Source: Sorex araneus (lineage: Eukaryota; Chordata; Mammalia; Eulipotyphla; Soricidae). From it: a DNA stretch of 64,000 nt. The stretch lies in contig NC_073313.1 of assembly GCF_027595985.1 (NCBI RefSeq), positions 103,527,552 through 103,591,551 on the forward strand, written 5' to 3'. Positions within the stretch are counted from its first letter, which is position 1. Each line of letters starts with the position of its first letter. The notes beneath the pieces were generated by a model. That model saw only the letters and a program-made list of their open reading frames with translations. It had not been told where the DNA came from and searched no databases. Positions 34,817 to 46,892 of the stretch are shown one piece after another. Both the position numbers and the translations under genes were made by a program.

Positions 34817-36275
34817 AAAAATGTGGATGGAAATCCCGCTCGGGAAGAGAGATGTGTGCTGAACTGAACACAAAGAGGCTGAACACAAAGGCCACTCAAT
34901 ACCCCTATTGCAAGTCACAGCACCCAAAAGGAGAGAGAGAACAAACACCCTGCCACAGAGCGGGGTGGGGTTGGGGGGGATGGGATTGGGGGGTGGGAGG
35001 GATACTGGGTTCATTGGTGACGGAGAATGGACACTGGTGGAGGGATGGGTGCTCAAACACTATATGAGGGAAACACAAACACGAAAATGTATAAATCTGT
35101 AACTGTACCCTCAGGGTGATTCAGTAATTAAAAAATAAATAAATTTTTAAAAATTTTAAAAAAGATCGCCCTCGGCCCAGATAAATCCGGAGCCGCTGAG
35201 TGTGAAGCGGACCCTCTGCGCCTAAAGACTTTGATTCCAGAGATGTAACACATTAGGGCATCCAGCGCAGCATCTAATAGCAATGCACTGGGACTGCGAA
35301 CTGGGCTACAACTCTGTGCTGCCAGGGGGTGGATTTGTTTCCTCCCCACCCTGTCTTCCTGCACGGAAAATGGCGGGTTGGTGGTACCCACGTGGCAGGT
35401 GCCATCTTCTGAGACTCCAAACCCAGAGGTATTTGGTTTTTACTTTTGGGGTTCCCGGGAACTCATGGGAAGGGGGCGTAACCAGCACGCCCTCAGCCCA
35501 GATAAATCTGGAGCCGCTGAGCGTGAAGCAGACCCTCTGCGCCTAAAGACTTTGATTCCAGAGACTTCTTACAGCAATGCACTGGGACTGTGAGCTGGGC
35601 TATGTAATTATGTAATTTCTGGCAGAATTTTCCCTGGACTTTATACAGAAATCCAAAACGACTTAACATTTCTAATTGTCAGCAATGTGAAATGGTTCCT
35701 TTTGAACAGGTCTGACTTGGGGGGGAAACTCCAAATAATAACAGTTTTTGTTGAAATATTGAAGGTTATTAATGTAGCAGCCATCTCTCTGGACTGTGAA
35801 CTAAGCAAAAGCCCCACGCTGGCCGACGCGGCATGGCATACACCATACTATGAGGCGCGGGAAGGGGGATGACGGGGGAAAAAAAGGGAAAAGGAAAAAA
35901 AAAGAGAGTTATGTACTTGTAGCAGTGGGGCTACATATCTCTTCATTTCCATCAATGGAAAACTAATTATCAAATGCTTCCTTGGTAGTAGGTCTGTCTC
36001 TCTTGGGTGGAAACTCCAGCAACTATAGTGAGTTTTGTGTTGAATTATGGAATATAATCAAGGTAAAGAAAAAATGAAGTGAAATTAATTAGCTATACAG
36101 TAGGGGGTAAGGGGTGGGGGCGGGGGGTATACTGGGGTTTTTGGTGGTGGAATATGAGCACTGGTGAAGGGATGGGTGTTTGAATATTGTATAACTGAGA
36201 CATAAACCTGAAAACTTTGTAACTTTCCACATGGTGATTTAATAAAAAGTTAAAAAAATTTTAAAAAAAGAAAAC
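34817..36275 (+). mobile_element. Composite L1-tailed CpG-rich retroposon with tandem internal units
   Basis: 34817-35160 is an L1-type 3' end (CCCAAAAGGAGAGAGAG, G-rich tract, CACTGGTGGAGGGATGGG, poly(A)-like end). It is followed by two direct copies of a CpG-rich unit (35167-35308 and 35488-35603) and, from 35605, a block homologous to the minus-strand element at 62455, ending at a second L1-like 3' end with poly(A) near 36275. Near-matching flanks AAAATATAATCATC (34803-34816) and AAAACATAATCACC (36271-36284) suggest that the whole inserted at once. Confidence 0.7.
35167..35603 (+). repeat. Tandem CpG-rich units, two copies about 300 bases apart
   Basis: CGCCCTCGGCCCAGATAAAT begins at 35167 and recurs with few changes at 35488. 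TTTGATTCCAGAGA and GCAATGCACTGGGACTG recur in the same order in both. This resembles monomer-type promoters of LINEs. Confidence 0.85.
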
Positions 36276-36284
36276 ATAATCACC

Positions 36285-37370
36285 TCTAGTTTATTGTAGA
36301 GTTTGATTTTCAAAAATCTAATTTGCTTTAAATTAATACATATTAGTCATTGATATGTCTGCAGATTACCTGGGGGACTTGTTAAAATGTACACTCTGAT
36401 TTGTTAGATCTGGAATGTAGTATGGGATTATGAATTTCTAGTAAACTCCTAAATCATGCATATGTTGCTTGTCCTGACCCTGAATTTTGAGCAGCAAAGC
36501 TCTAAATTGTTACTCTCTAGCAGTATTCCATCTGCTTTGAATCTGATTACTTGTAAATCTACTGTAGATGTAAATCATAAACCAAGCTTGTAAAGTTTGT
36601 TTTAACTAAGAAGCAAATATAATCATGGGTGACAGCTTTGGTGATTCCATAACACAGAGTTTGGAATTACTTTCTAGAATTTCCCAGTATCTCTTGAAGT
36701 AGTTATTTAAGGCTCAGATTAAAAAAAAAACTGTCAGTTGAAAGACTGACCTCTAGATGAAAGAAGTATTATTTGCATAGTATAGCACTGTGTCAACCAA
36801 TATATTATTTGGGAAAACCAGAAAACAAAAATGAAAAGTCAGATTATTTGAGAAGCTAGTCTACAAGTACAGCAGGAGAGTGACATGAGGCTAATCTGAA
36901 ATGGTATTAGGATGGCATGAATTTCATAATCAGAAGCAGAGGGGTATGTGTTTGAGACCATGTGGATGGTGAGAGTAGGAAATTTGAAATTATTCCAGAG
37001 TTTTTACTTTGAATAAGCAACAGTGATATAAGCTATGAGAACTGAGTAAGAGAAGAACTTTGGACCATAGAAGGGGGTGCATGTTTATATATAAACCATA
37101 TATATATACATATATATACATGTTTATACATAGTATATACATATGCTGTCGTAGTTTATAATTAGACAAATTCCACCCCTGTCATTTATTTCATCATGTG
37201 ATCTTAGCAGAGAGGAGCGTCCTGGGTGGCATATAAGTACCTGAATCTTGTGTATTAGAAATTACACTGAACCATGAATATAGCCCTTTGGGAAATCTAT
37301 AATATGTTTAATTATTATATTATAGACATGCAATATTAGACATATGTCCAATGATATATATATACACATA
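36285..37370. other. Intergenic, mostly unique
   Basis: AT-rich sequence with one simple repeat (37085-37140) and nothing else recognised. Confidence 0.55.
37085..37140. repeat. AT/CA-rich simple repeat
   Basis: ATATATACATATATATACAT pattern. Confidence 0.9.
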
Positions 37371-37371
37371 T

Positions 37372-37622
37372 CTCTCGGAGAGCCTGGCAAGCTGCCTAGA
37401 GTATCCAGCCCGCATGGACAGAACCAGGCAAGCTACCTATGGTGTATTCAATATGCCAAAAACAGTAACGACAGGTCTCATTCCCCTGACTCTGAAAGAG
37501 CCTCCAATCGTTGGGAATGATGAATAAGGAGAGGCTGCTAAAATCTCAGGGCTGGGAGGAATAGAGATGTTACTGGTGCCTGCTTGAGTAAGTTGAGGAA
37601 CAATGGGATGACAGTGATACAG
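37372..37622 (+). mobile_element. Shrew SINE with RTE-derived tail, variant with extra block
   Basis: The head is absent. The sequence starts at CTCTCGGAGAGCC, has the two body motifs, then an additional block of about 90 bases (37477-37565, including CTGAAAGAGCCTCC and GGAATGATGAATAAGG) before the tail GATGTTACTGGTGCC and ATGGGATGACAGTGATA. Confidence 0.88.
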
Positions 37623-37713
37623 ATCTTAGGAAAGTCACTTGACTTCTCTGACCTTCATTGCTGGATACACATATATATTTACATACATATATACATATAT
37701 GTGGATATATGTT

Positions 37714-37955
37714 TGCATCACTGTCATCCCATTGCTTATCAATTTGCTCGAGCGGGCACCAGTAAGGTCTCCACTGTGAGACTTGTTACTATTTTTAGTG
37801 TATCAATTACACCACGGGTAGCTTGCCAGGCTCTGACTTGTGGGCGAGATACTCTTGGTAGCTTGCCGGGCTCTCCGAGAGGGGCAGAGGAATTGAACCT
37901 GGGTTGGCTGAGTGCAAGGCAAACACCCTACCCGCTGTGCTATCGCTCCAGCCCA
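37714..37955 (-). mobile_element. Shrew SINE with RTE-derived tail
   Basis: Complete copy on the minus strand: the CACTGTCATCCCATTGC tail is at the left and the head ends at 37955 (TATCGCTCCAGCCC). It faces the copy at 37372 across a short AT-rich spacer, so the two form an inverted pair. Confidence 0.92.
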
Positions 37956-39187
37956 TATATATGTGTATACATATAATATGTATAATGTATGTAATTTCAA
38001 TCTTTTTTCTTTACAATCGATTTACATTAACATACACAACTGAACATTGAGTAGAGTGGCAGGCTCTGTTATTTAAGCACTTTCAGAGGAATGCTTTTAT
38101 TTGCAAAGGCTTGAAGTGTTGTTTATGATCAAGCCAAAATTTTACGTCACAGGAGTTATTTAAGAGTAATTTAATTTGGAGAAAGCATTTTCTCTAAAAG
38201 GCTGACGTTTTTACTAACGCAGGAGCTCCAAATTCCCCGCTCTGAGTCTTAAGTGTGTCTAATTCTATGACTAGGAGCATGCGGATATATCTGGATGGAG
38301 TTATGAAGGAAAGAAAAACCATCCAGTCTGGAAAGTTCATTTTTAGCTCTAAGTTTTAAAGGTGCTGGAAAAGAACGTGGTTTGATGAGGAAGGCTATAA
38401 AAAAGAAAAGTGAAGGTAAAAAGTAATAAGGAAACTTCACATCTCTCTGTCACTGCTGTATTTACAGATCTTTTACCAGGGAAACAATCTTTCTTTGTGT
38501 GCATCCAAATTGAAATGGCTGCACACACCAAAGATATGCTGCACTTTGGGCAACAAAAAAAGATTGCTACTTATCACCTCCAGAAATATGATTTGGGACT
38601 ACTTGGACCATTTAGTGAAAAAGTACCTAGAACTCATCCCTACATGCCTATCAGCCTTGAGCTGACCTGTATCTTGGGAGAGTGAAGGAAAGGGGGTAAC
38701 ATCTCCAACGCAGTATTCTTGGCTCTAGTATTTCAAACAAATGGCTTTGAGCCTGTTTTCTAAAAGCCCCTTGGTTTTGTACATAAAGTCCTTTTTAAAT
38801 GTTTTTTTTTTTTTTTTTTGCAAATTCCTGACTCCTTCCTTCCATACAGTTTTTGTTTGTTTTTCAGTGCACTCGAATTCTGGTGGACTCAATTAGCATG
38901 ATAAATAAATACACACATAAAGTCCTTCAAACTGTCACAAAAACCACTGGCTTCACTCACCTTGCTTAAACTGCTGGGAATCATTGCCAAGGTTAAAAAG
39001 AGATGGGGTCATGAAAGGTTTTTTTTTTCCTTGAAGAGTTTTTAAAAGAAAAAAGAGCCCATAATTGTTTAGATCCGGAAAAAGCAAAGTCAGGCCTCCT
39101 GGTGACTTAATAAGAAATCAGGGTAGTTAAATCAACAGATCCAGCAGGTGGTGGGGCAGAGGGAGAGATGGTCAGAGTGGAAACCAA

Positions 39188-39209
39188 AACAAAAAAAAAA
39201 AAAAAAAAA
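39188..39209. repeat. Poly(A) run
   Basis: About 20 consecutive A with no recognised element before it; 38799-38819 is a matching T run. Confidence 0.85.
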
Positions 39210-39317
39210 GAAAGAAACAAAACCTGGGTATTTCTGGTGATTTTTGTATTCTTCCTGTACGAACAGAAGGAGCCTCAATGGAAGATTGGGAATTAGATGT
39301 AAATTACATCAGACCCC

Positions 39318-39385
39318 TTGGTCCGAGTGACCTTGGAAAAGTCACCTCGCCGATCTGCGTTTTAATCATCAGCAACGGACCAAAT
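39318..39385 (+). mobile_element. Possible MIR core fragment
   Basis: GTGACCTTGGAAAAGTCACC and CTGCGTTTTAATCATCAGC resemble the MIR core. It borders the TBC1D8B CpG island. Confidence 0.4.
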
Positions 39386-39665
39386 CGGGTCGAGGGTCTC
39401 CTCCGTGAGACTTCGGTCAGTGGGATCCCTGTAGCATCCCCTACGCATTCAACAAACGTCAGTTGTCTCGTTCCAGAATGGGCCGTTCCGAATTGCAGGA
39501 ACTGTGTTCGGCCTTGGACGTGAGGCGCGGCAGTGTGTCCAAACCTGGGGCGCCCGGGTTTGGACGCCGGCGAAGAGCCTTAAACTTTCGCTCGGCAAAC
39601 TCCAGCGAAGCGGTGGCGGGTACGGCTTTGAAAGACACCCCCTGCCCGCCCCCGCCGCGGGGCCT

Positions 39666-40493
<828 letters not shown>

Positions 40494-40531
40494 TGACCTC
40501 CTGATCCATAGTCAGCACCTTGGGGAGTTTT

Positions 40532-40533
<2 letters not shown>

Positions 40534-40575
<42 letters not shown>
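40534..40575 (+). repeat. (TG)n microsatellite, about 21 units
   Basis: Uninterrupted TG dinucleotide array in TBC1D8B intron 1, about 440 bases after the exon 1 donor. It is likely to be length-variable. Confidence 0.98.
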
Positions 40576-40576
<1 letters not shown>

Positions 40577-40720
40577 GGGTGGGAGGGCGGTGGTTACGGT
40601 GAGAAGAAAGGGAGGGGCCCTGATCACATCCCGGGCAAGAGGCATCTACTGAGCCGTTCTGGAAGGGGTGGGGGGGACGACGATCAGAGGAGGTGGGGCA
40701 AGGGATCCGACTCGGAATTG

Positions 40721-41639
40721 CTGTTCTCTCCGAATTTAGCATCTTTTTTTTTTTTGATCTTCAAGTTTTCAGTCCTTGGGATCCCGCTCCCCCGCCCCTC
40801 CCCAGAAGGCTATTTCAGCGTGGTACTTCGTTTCTCTCTTTCTCCAGTGTTTGTCCTTGCCTTTTCAAAGCCCTGATGGAACCAGGGAAACCAAGGGACG
40901 TAAACTCACCCCCCCCTCACACAGCCCGCCTCCCTTCCAGTCGCATTACGGATTAAGAAATGTGACTTGGTTAAAGGGTTTCAAGTCTATAATAATTTTT
41001 ATTTTAGGACCCCTGGTTTTGGGCAGAGACATCGTAACTTTTGGAAATCTGGCACCCGAGGAGGGTTCGACTTCGTGTCAGTTTTTGCTTTGGTCTGTGT
41101 CTCTGAAATGGTGAGCCAGGTGTGATTTTGGCCATGGGATTAAAGGGGAGGAAGAGTCTGAAACCCTGGATTTTGGTCCTAACCACATCTCGTTGAAATC
41201 TGCTAGTTTTTGCCCCCAGGGTTTCAACCTTAGCACGCACTTTGGTGCCATGTGGAATGCTACAATATTAAAAATTGGTTCCCTGTTTTTGAAATAGTCT
41301 GTATAACAGGGGACGGTCGGGTGAGTAACTAGTAAACAGGGCACATTTTCATTACAACCAGCATCTAATAGAGCAGGAAAATGGTCATTATAATTAAATG
41401 ACCGAGAGACTTGAGTAAACATTCATGGAGAAAGTAACACTGCTTGTTGTCTTCTGTAAAATGGTGTTTATCTTACCGTTGAGAGATAAAATGAAAGATA
41501 AGTGCCAAATCGAATCTTGCTAAGCATGATAACATGTTTTGTCAATTTTCTTTTTACCAATGAAGTAAGACCGTGGAGAGAATTCTGAGGTTCTATAAGA
41601 CTTTTAATTTTAACCTTCCAGGACTCTTGAAAATAAAGC
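40721..41639. other. TBC1D8B: TBC1D8B intron 1, repeat-poor start
   Basis: No repeat recognised over 900 bases after the CpG island. Confidence 0.5.
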
Positions 41640-41712
41640 AGCAGAGGTTGGAGAGATAGCTCATTGGGCGGAACTCTCTGCTTGTGGAAGATCCAGTTGC
41701 TTCCCCCAAAAG
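41640..41712 (+). mobile_element. SINE head fragment
   Basis: GGTTGGAGAGATAGCTCATTG head with most of the body deleted. Confidence 0.6.
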
Positions 41713-41799
41713 ACAAATATAAAAGGCAAGAGAAATTGCCTTCGTTAGCTTCACATTTTGTCATATCTGAATTTTTTTTGGTGGTGGTGGGAGTATGGA

Positions 41800-41942
41800 G
41801 TGGACAGCATCACGGAGCTCAAGTGCTGTATGCTTAGGAGTGTTGCCCTGACAGTGCTCAGTTAAGGGACTATATCATGTGCAGGGAATCAGACTTGGTT
41901 AGTATGTCAGATACCTTCCATCCTGTAGCATCTCTCTGACCC
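41800..41942 (-). mobile_element. SINE, diverged
   Basis: Minus-strand copy with CAGGGAATCAGACTTGG and GCATCTCTCTGACCC. Confidence 0.7.
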
Positions 41943-42036
41943 TCATTTTGTTTGTTGTTTCTAAACCATAAGGGTTATTTTGCAAATGAGTATAGTTAGC
42001 AGTCACAAATATTTCAGATTAAAACTTGATAATCAA

Positions 42037-42223
42037 TGGGCTGGAGTGATAGCACAGCGGGTAGGGCGTTTGCCTTGCACACGGCCGACCCGGGTTCGAA
42101 TCCCAGCATCCCATATGGTCCCCTGAGCATGACCAGTGGTAATTCCTGAGTGCAAAGCCAGGAGTAACCCTTTGCATTGCCAGGTGTGACCCAAAAAGCA
42201 AAAAAAAAAAAAAAAAAAAAACC
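42037..42223 (+). mobile_element. Young shrew SINE, poly(A) form
   Basis: The head is the same as in the RTE-tailed copies, but after the B box it continues CAGCATCCCATATGGTCCCC and ends in CAAAAAGC plus about 20 A. Flanks are perfect 14-bp repeats AACTTGATAATCAA (42023-42036 and 42224-42237). The A tail and long duplication indicate L1-driven insertion. Confidence 0.97.
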
Positions 42224-42627
42224 AACTTGATAATCAAGGTTCATAATTACATAGTGATGTAATTTACTTATATAAGACCACTGTGGAACAGGTCAGAATA
42301 TAAAGTAGATCTTATAGGCCTGTGTGGTATAGCATATATTGCTTCCTCATAATGTTAATTGGTCATCGTAATTTTTTCTGATTTATCAAAATCAGAAAAT
42401 GATTTATCACATTTATCAAATAAGTTTATTTTACTTTGTACAAATGTATTTATGAAAATAATAGATAAATTAATCTCCTGATAATTAAACCAACTTAATG
42501 CGGTATTTGTTGCAGTTTTCTTTAAATAATCATTCCTTTTTTGTATTTTGTTTTTCATTTGACTAAGTGTGTATGTTTGGGAATGGAGCATGGCCCACAC
42601 TCACCAGTGCTCAGGAGTCATCCCTTG

Positions 42628-42785
42628 TGCCAGAGTGATAGTACAGCTGGTAGGGCACTTGGAAGACCCAAGGTTCCCTCCCCAACATCCTATATGGTCC
42701 CTTGAGCACCACCAGGAGTGGTTCCTGAATACAGAGCCAGAAGTAAGCCCTGAGTATCTCCAGGCATGGCCCCCAATCTGAAAAC
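42628..42785 (+). mobile_element. SINE, poly(A) type
   Basis: TGCCAGAGTGATAGTACAGC to GCATGGCCCCCAATCTG. A short minus-strand SINE piece lies just before it (42580-42626). Confidence 0.85.
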
Positions 42786-42807
42786 AATAATAGCACCAAC
42801 AAAAAGG

Positions 42808-42935
42808 AGTGACCCCTTGCAGTGCACAGAATCAATCCTGGTCACTGTAAATGATCCCCCAGCACCACCAGGAATGGCCACAAAGCACAAAACTAGTAGG
42901 AGCCCCTGAATACTGCTGGGGTGTTCCACCAAAAA
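42808..42935 (+). mobile_element. SINE, diverged fragment
   Basis: Body-like ATCCCCCAGCACCACCAGG and GGAGCCCCTGAATACTGC. Confidence 0.6.
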
Positions 42936-42939
42936 TTAG

Positions 42940-43656
42940 AGAAATAATAAAGATATATTCATACATTTTGTTTAAAATGAAGAAAATATGATTATCTCGA
43001 AATGTTAAATATTATACTTTAAGCTTTCACTTATTCACCATTTGATCATTGGCAATAACCACCAGCTGTATAATAACACTGTTGGTAGACTTGGTGAAGA
43101 TAGTTGACAGTTTCTTCCCCAAATAACGGAATTGGAATCACAGAGCACCCTAAGAGGGTTTTATTAGGTAACTAGTTTGGGAGTTAGAATTCTGGAATCC
43201 TCTTCTAAATTTCTGAAATGTCTTCTCGTGGATAATAGATTACTTAGCATTTGCCTATCTCTCTTACTTTATTGTCCTGGTTTACAGCAAGGTGACATAT
43301 CTTATGGATGAAAAATAACAAAATTGTTAACAAAATTGATAACAAAATTGTTATACATAAGATTATTTCATAGATAAAGTGCTTTTCCTCCATTTCCACA
43401 AATAGTTGAACTTTCTGGAATTTTGCAGTTGCCTTACATTATTCCTTATGGCTCCCGGCTGATAAGGATAATGATTTTTCTGTGGCACCTAAATTTAGCA
43501 CCTACTTTGATGTAATTAAAATAATGTATGCATATTTGCTTTATTACGCATAAATCAACAACTTCCTTTGCTTGACAGATGGGAGCAAGTGCAATCATGG
43601 GGTGGAATCATGGGATTTCATGCTATAAAGTACAGGTAATGAGACTCAGAAAAATC
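42940..43656. other. TBC1D8B: TBC1D8B intron 1, nothing recognised
   Basis: AT-rich and apparently unique, with a short tandem of AACAAAATTG near 43320. 42240-42580, 45..47 kb gaps between listed elements and 48400-48840 are similar. Confidence 0.5.
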
Positions 43657-43664
43657 TGTCAGGA

Positions 43665-44149
43665 TCTATAGTCTTCATTCGGCACGCATCTCCCAACCCA
43701 AGAAGGTCCTCCAAACACCCTTTACTTGGTGTTCCCTTCTCTATCTGAGCTGCCTTTTCTCCCAGCATGTGAGGCCAGTTTCCAAGCCATGGGGCAAACC
43801 CCCTGGTCCTTATTTTTACTATTCTTGGGTGTAAATTATTGCATTTATCTCTGTCTCTGTCTCTCTGTGTGTCTTCCTTTCCTTCTGGGCATTATGGTTT
43901 ACAAAACAGGCAATGAAAGGCTATCATGTCTATTGCAAACCACAGCACCCAAAAGGAGAGAGAGAACTAAAGGGAATGCCCTGCCACAGAGATGGGGTGA
44001 GAGGGATACTGGGATCTTTGGTGGTGGAGAATGGGCACTGGTGGAGGGATGGGTACTCGATCATTGTATGACTGAAACGCAAACATGAAAGTTTGTAAGT
44101 ATGTAACTGTAACATGGTGATTCATTATTGAAAAAAAATTATTTCAAAA
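43665..44149 (+). mobile_element. L1 3' end with inverted 5' segment
   Basis: 43665-43930 is L1 3' UTR in minus orientation. 43930-44149 is the same region and its continuation in plus orientation, with G-rich tract, CACTGGTGGAGGGATGGG and an A tail. TGTCAGGA flanks both sides (43657-43664, 44150-44157). This is the twin-priming product typical of L1. Confidence 0.8.
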
Positions 44150-44215
44150 TGTCAGGAATCTTTAGATTGCTTGGAATATTTGACTCTTGTATTTTCCATT
44201 GTGAATAGTATAACC

Positions 44216-46040
44216 AGGGATTTTTTTCCCTAACTGAATAGCAGTGAGATATACAGTTACAAAGTTGTTCGTGATTGAATTTCAGTTATTCAGTGTTCCA
44301 ACAACCATTCCTTCACCAGCGTACATTACCTACCACCAATGCTCCAGCTTCTCTCTCCACGGCCTCAGGCTCTCTCTATGGCAGACACTTTTCCTCTCCC
44401 TCTTACTGTATCTCTGTGTCTCTGTGTCTTTATCTCTGTCTCTGTTTCTCTTACTCTCTCTCTCTGTCTCTCTGTGTGTCTCCCTTTCCTTCTGGGCATT
44501 ATGGTTTGCAAAACAGGCAATGAAAAGCTATCATGCCTATTCCTTTACCTCCTTTCAGCACTCATTTCTTTTCCAGAGTGATCATTTCCACTATCATTGT
44601 CATAGGAGATCCTTTTCTCTCCTAATTTCCACCCCCCCCACACACACTTGTGGCAAACTTCTAACTATGGACCTTAGTTAGAAGGTCCTCTCCTGGCCCT
44701 TCTTTCTACTGCCTTTGAGTATTACTCTCATCGCTGTATCACTGTCATCCCGTTGTTCATCAGTTTGCTCGAGCGGGCACCAGTAACATCTCCATTAGTG
44801 TCTGTTGCATGCTAGTGTAGCCCGATGGTGTACTGGGGGCTCTTTCAGGATCAGTAACAAAAATGGTCCTCATTACTCTCAAATTGTGGGTTTTTTTATT
44901 GCAAATGAGCGCAGTCATTCTATGTCTCTACCTCTCCATCTGGCTAATTTCACTCAACTTGATGCTCTCCTTGTCTTTCCATTTATCAGTAAATTTCATG
45001 ACTTCATTTTTCCTGGTAGCCATATAATATTTCATGATGTAGTGTACCATAGGTTCCTTATCTAGTTCATCTGTTCTTGAGCACTCAGATTGTTTGCAGA
45101 TTCTGGCTATTGTGAATAGTGCTGCAATGAACATAGACGTGGAAATGACTTTTCTGCATTGTTTTTTGGACCTGTAGGGTATATTCCCAGGAGTGGTATT
45201 GCTGGGCCATATGGAAGCTCAATTTCTAGTTTTGTGAGCAATTCCCATGTTGTTTTCCAAAAACGTTGGACCAGTTGACATTCCCACCAACAGTGACCGA
45301 GAGTTCATGTGTGCCAGTCTCTGTGGAGTGAGATACTTTATTGTTGTTTTGATTTGCATCTCCCTGATGATTAGTGATGTGGAATATTTTCATGTGCCTT
45401 TTGGTCATTTGTATTTCTTTTGTGAGGAAGTTTCTGTTTATTTCTTCTCATTTTTCATGGGATTGAATTATTTTTTTCATTTAAAGTTTTACCAGTGCTT
45501 ATATATTTTTAATATTAACCCTATATCAGATGGGTAAATAATTTTTCCCATTCTGTGGGCTGTCTTTGTATCTTGGTTATCATTTCTTTTGCAGCACAAA
45601 AGCTTCTTAGTTTATTATAGTCCCAATTGTTTATCTTTGCTTCAGTTGCTTGGTCAGGGTGCTTCATCGTTGAAGATGCCGTTAGTTTCACTATCATAGA
45701 AGGTTCTGCCTACATTTTCCTTCATATACTTTATGGTTTCAGGTCTGATATTGAGGTCCTTAATCCATTTTGATCTAACGTTTGTGCTTGCATTAAAGAG
45801 GTCGGAGTTCATTCGTTTGCATGTGGCTGCTCAGTTTTCTCAGTACCACTTGTTGAGGAGACTTTCCTTGCTCCACTTCCTAGTTCTTGCTCCTTTATCA
45901 AAGATGAAACGATCATATATTTGAGAGTCTGTATTAGGATATTCAACTCTATTCTACTTATCTAGGGTCTGTCTTTATTCCAATACCATGGAAGCAGGTC
46001 TTTGTGTGTTGTGTTGCTAATCTGCTTTACTAAATCTTGG
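44216..46040 (-). mobile_element. L1 fragment, minus strand, 3' UTR to ORF2
   Basis: Starts with the inverted L1 3' end (GAGATATACAGTTACAAAG), has the CT-rich strand of the G tract, and then TAGTGCTGCAATGAACATAG, GGTATTGCTGGGCCATATGG and TTGATTTGCATCTCCCTGAT. An RTE fragment at 44727-44850 interrupts it. Confidence 0.9.
44727..44850 (-). mobile_element. Short 3' fragment of the same RTE element
   Basis: Read on the minus strand, this matches 34510-34600 of the longer RTE copy: GGGCTACACTAGCATG, then GATGTTACTGGTGCCCGCTC, ending in a GACAGTGATAC-type tail. It contains RTE sequence upstream of the part shared with SINEs, so it is an RTE remnant, not a SINE. It interrupts an L1 fragment in TBC1D8B intron 1. 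Confidence 0.7.
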
Positions 46041-46093
46041 TTGTATTGTGAAAAATAAGAATAGGAAGCAAAACTTATTAAAATGCAGCCATT

Positions 46094-46235
46094 TGAGCGC
46101 CTTTAGAGATAATACAAAGAGTAAGGTGCTCATGATCTGCAGCATAAGCATGCTTGATCTCCAGCACCTTATATGCACCTTGAGTGCACAGCAAGGAGTA
46201 AACTCTGAACACCGCGAGGTGTGGCTCAATAAACA
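46094..46235 (+). mobile_element. SINE, diverged
   Basis: AGAGATAATACAAAGAGTAAG to GCGAGGTGTGGCTC. Confidence 0.75.
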
Positions 46236-46385
46236 AAAAAATCCCTTTTAAATATGTTTTTGAATGATGAAAAGCAGTTTTGGGGGGAATAGGGAAGTTG
46301 TGATGATTCTTGTCTTCACTATTCTTGTTAGCAGAGGGATTTTTAACTGCCTGCCTATAACCCTCTGGCTCTTTTTAACTCCTGG

Positions 46386-46461
46386 TATATATATATACAT
46401 ATATATATGTATATATATATATACATATATATGTATATATATATATACATATATATATATA
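46386..46461. repeat. (TATATATATACA)n simple repeat
   Basis: Alternating TATATA and ACATATATATGTA blocks, self-complementary. Confidence 0.95.
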
Positions 46462-46572
46462 GTGCTTTCTCTTCCTTCATTTCCCTGCTTGCTGCTGGAG
46501 TGTTTCCTTGAACTGTAAACTACTAGTCTAATTCACCTTAGGGGCATGAATCTTCAACTGTTAAGTTTAAGC

Positions 46573-46745
46573 ACAGGACAGATAGCTCAACTGGTTAGCA
46601 CAGTGCTTTGCAAGTAGGAAGCCTCCTAGGGGGTTAGAGATCCAGAAGCTCTTGGTCTATTCCTGCTCCAGCACCATCAGGAGTGACCGTTGAACAGCGA
46701 GTTGGGAATAGCCCCTGAGCACCACTCCTGATGTGGCCCCCAAGC
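46573..46745 (+). mobile_element. SINE, poly(A) type
   Basis: GGACAGATAGCTCAACTGG to GATGTGGCCCCCAAGC. Confidence 0.8.
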
Positions 46746-46892
46746 AAAATGAGTTAAGTTTAAGTAATAGTGATGTAGATCATGTGCAAAGTTAATTTTG
46801 CTGTTAAGATGGTGGAGATTTAGGTTATAGGAAACTGATACTTTCTGTCAAATTTCATTCTCAGGAATAAAAGCAAGGGATCTGGAAATTTA

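Larger units (their letters stand above)
37956..39460. other. Upstream region of TBC1D8B, low in repeats
   Basis: No SINE or L1 for 1.5 kb before the CpG island, only homopolymer runs and a possible MIR fragment. It may contain distal promoter elements. An open frame at 38410-38685 has no recognised homology. Confidence 0.55.

Noticed and set aside
38410-38685. 91-residue open frame upstream of TBC1D8B
   Set aside because: No recognisable domain, and no splice or promoter signal specific to it.
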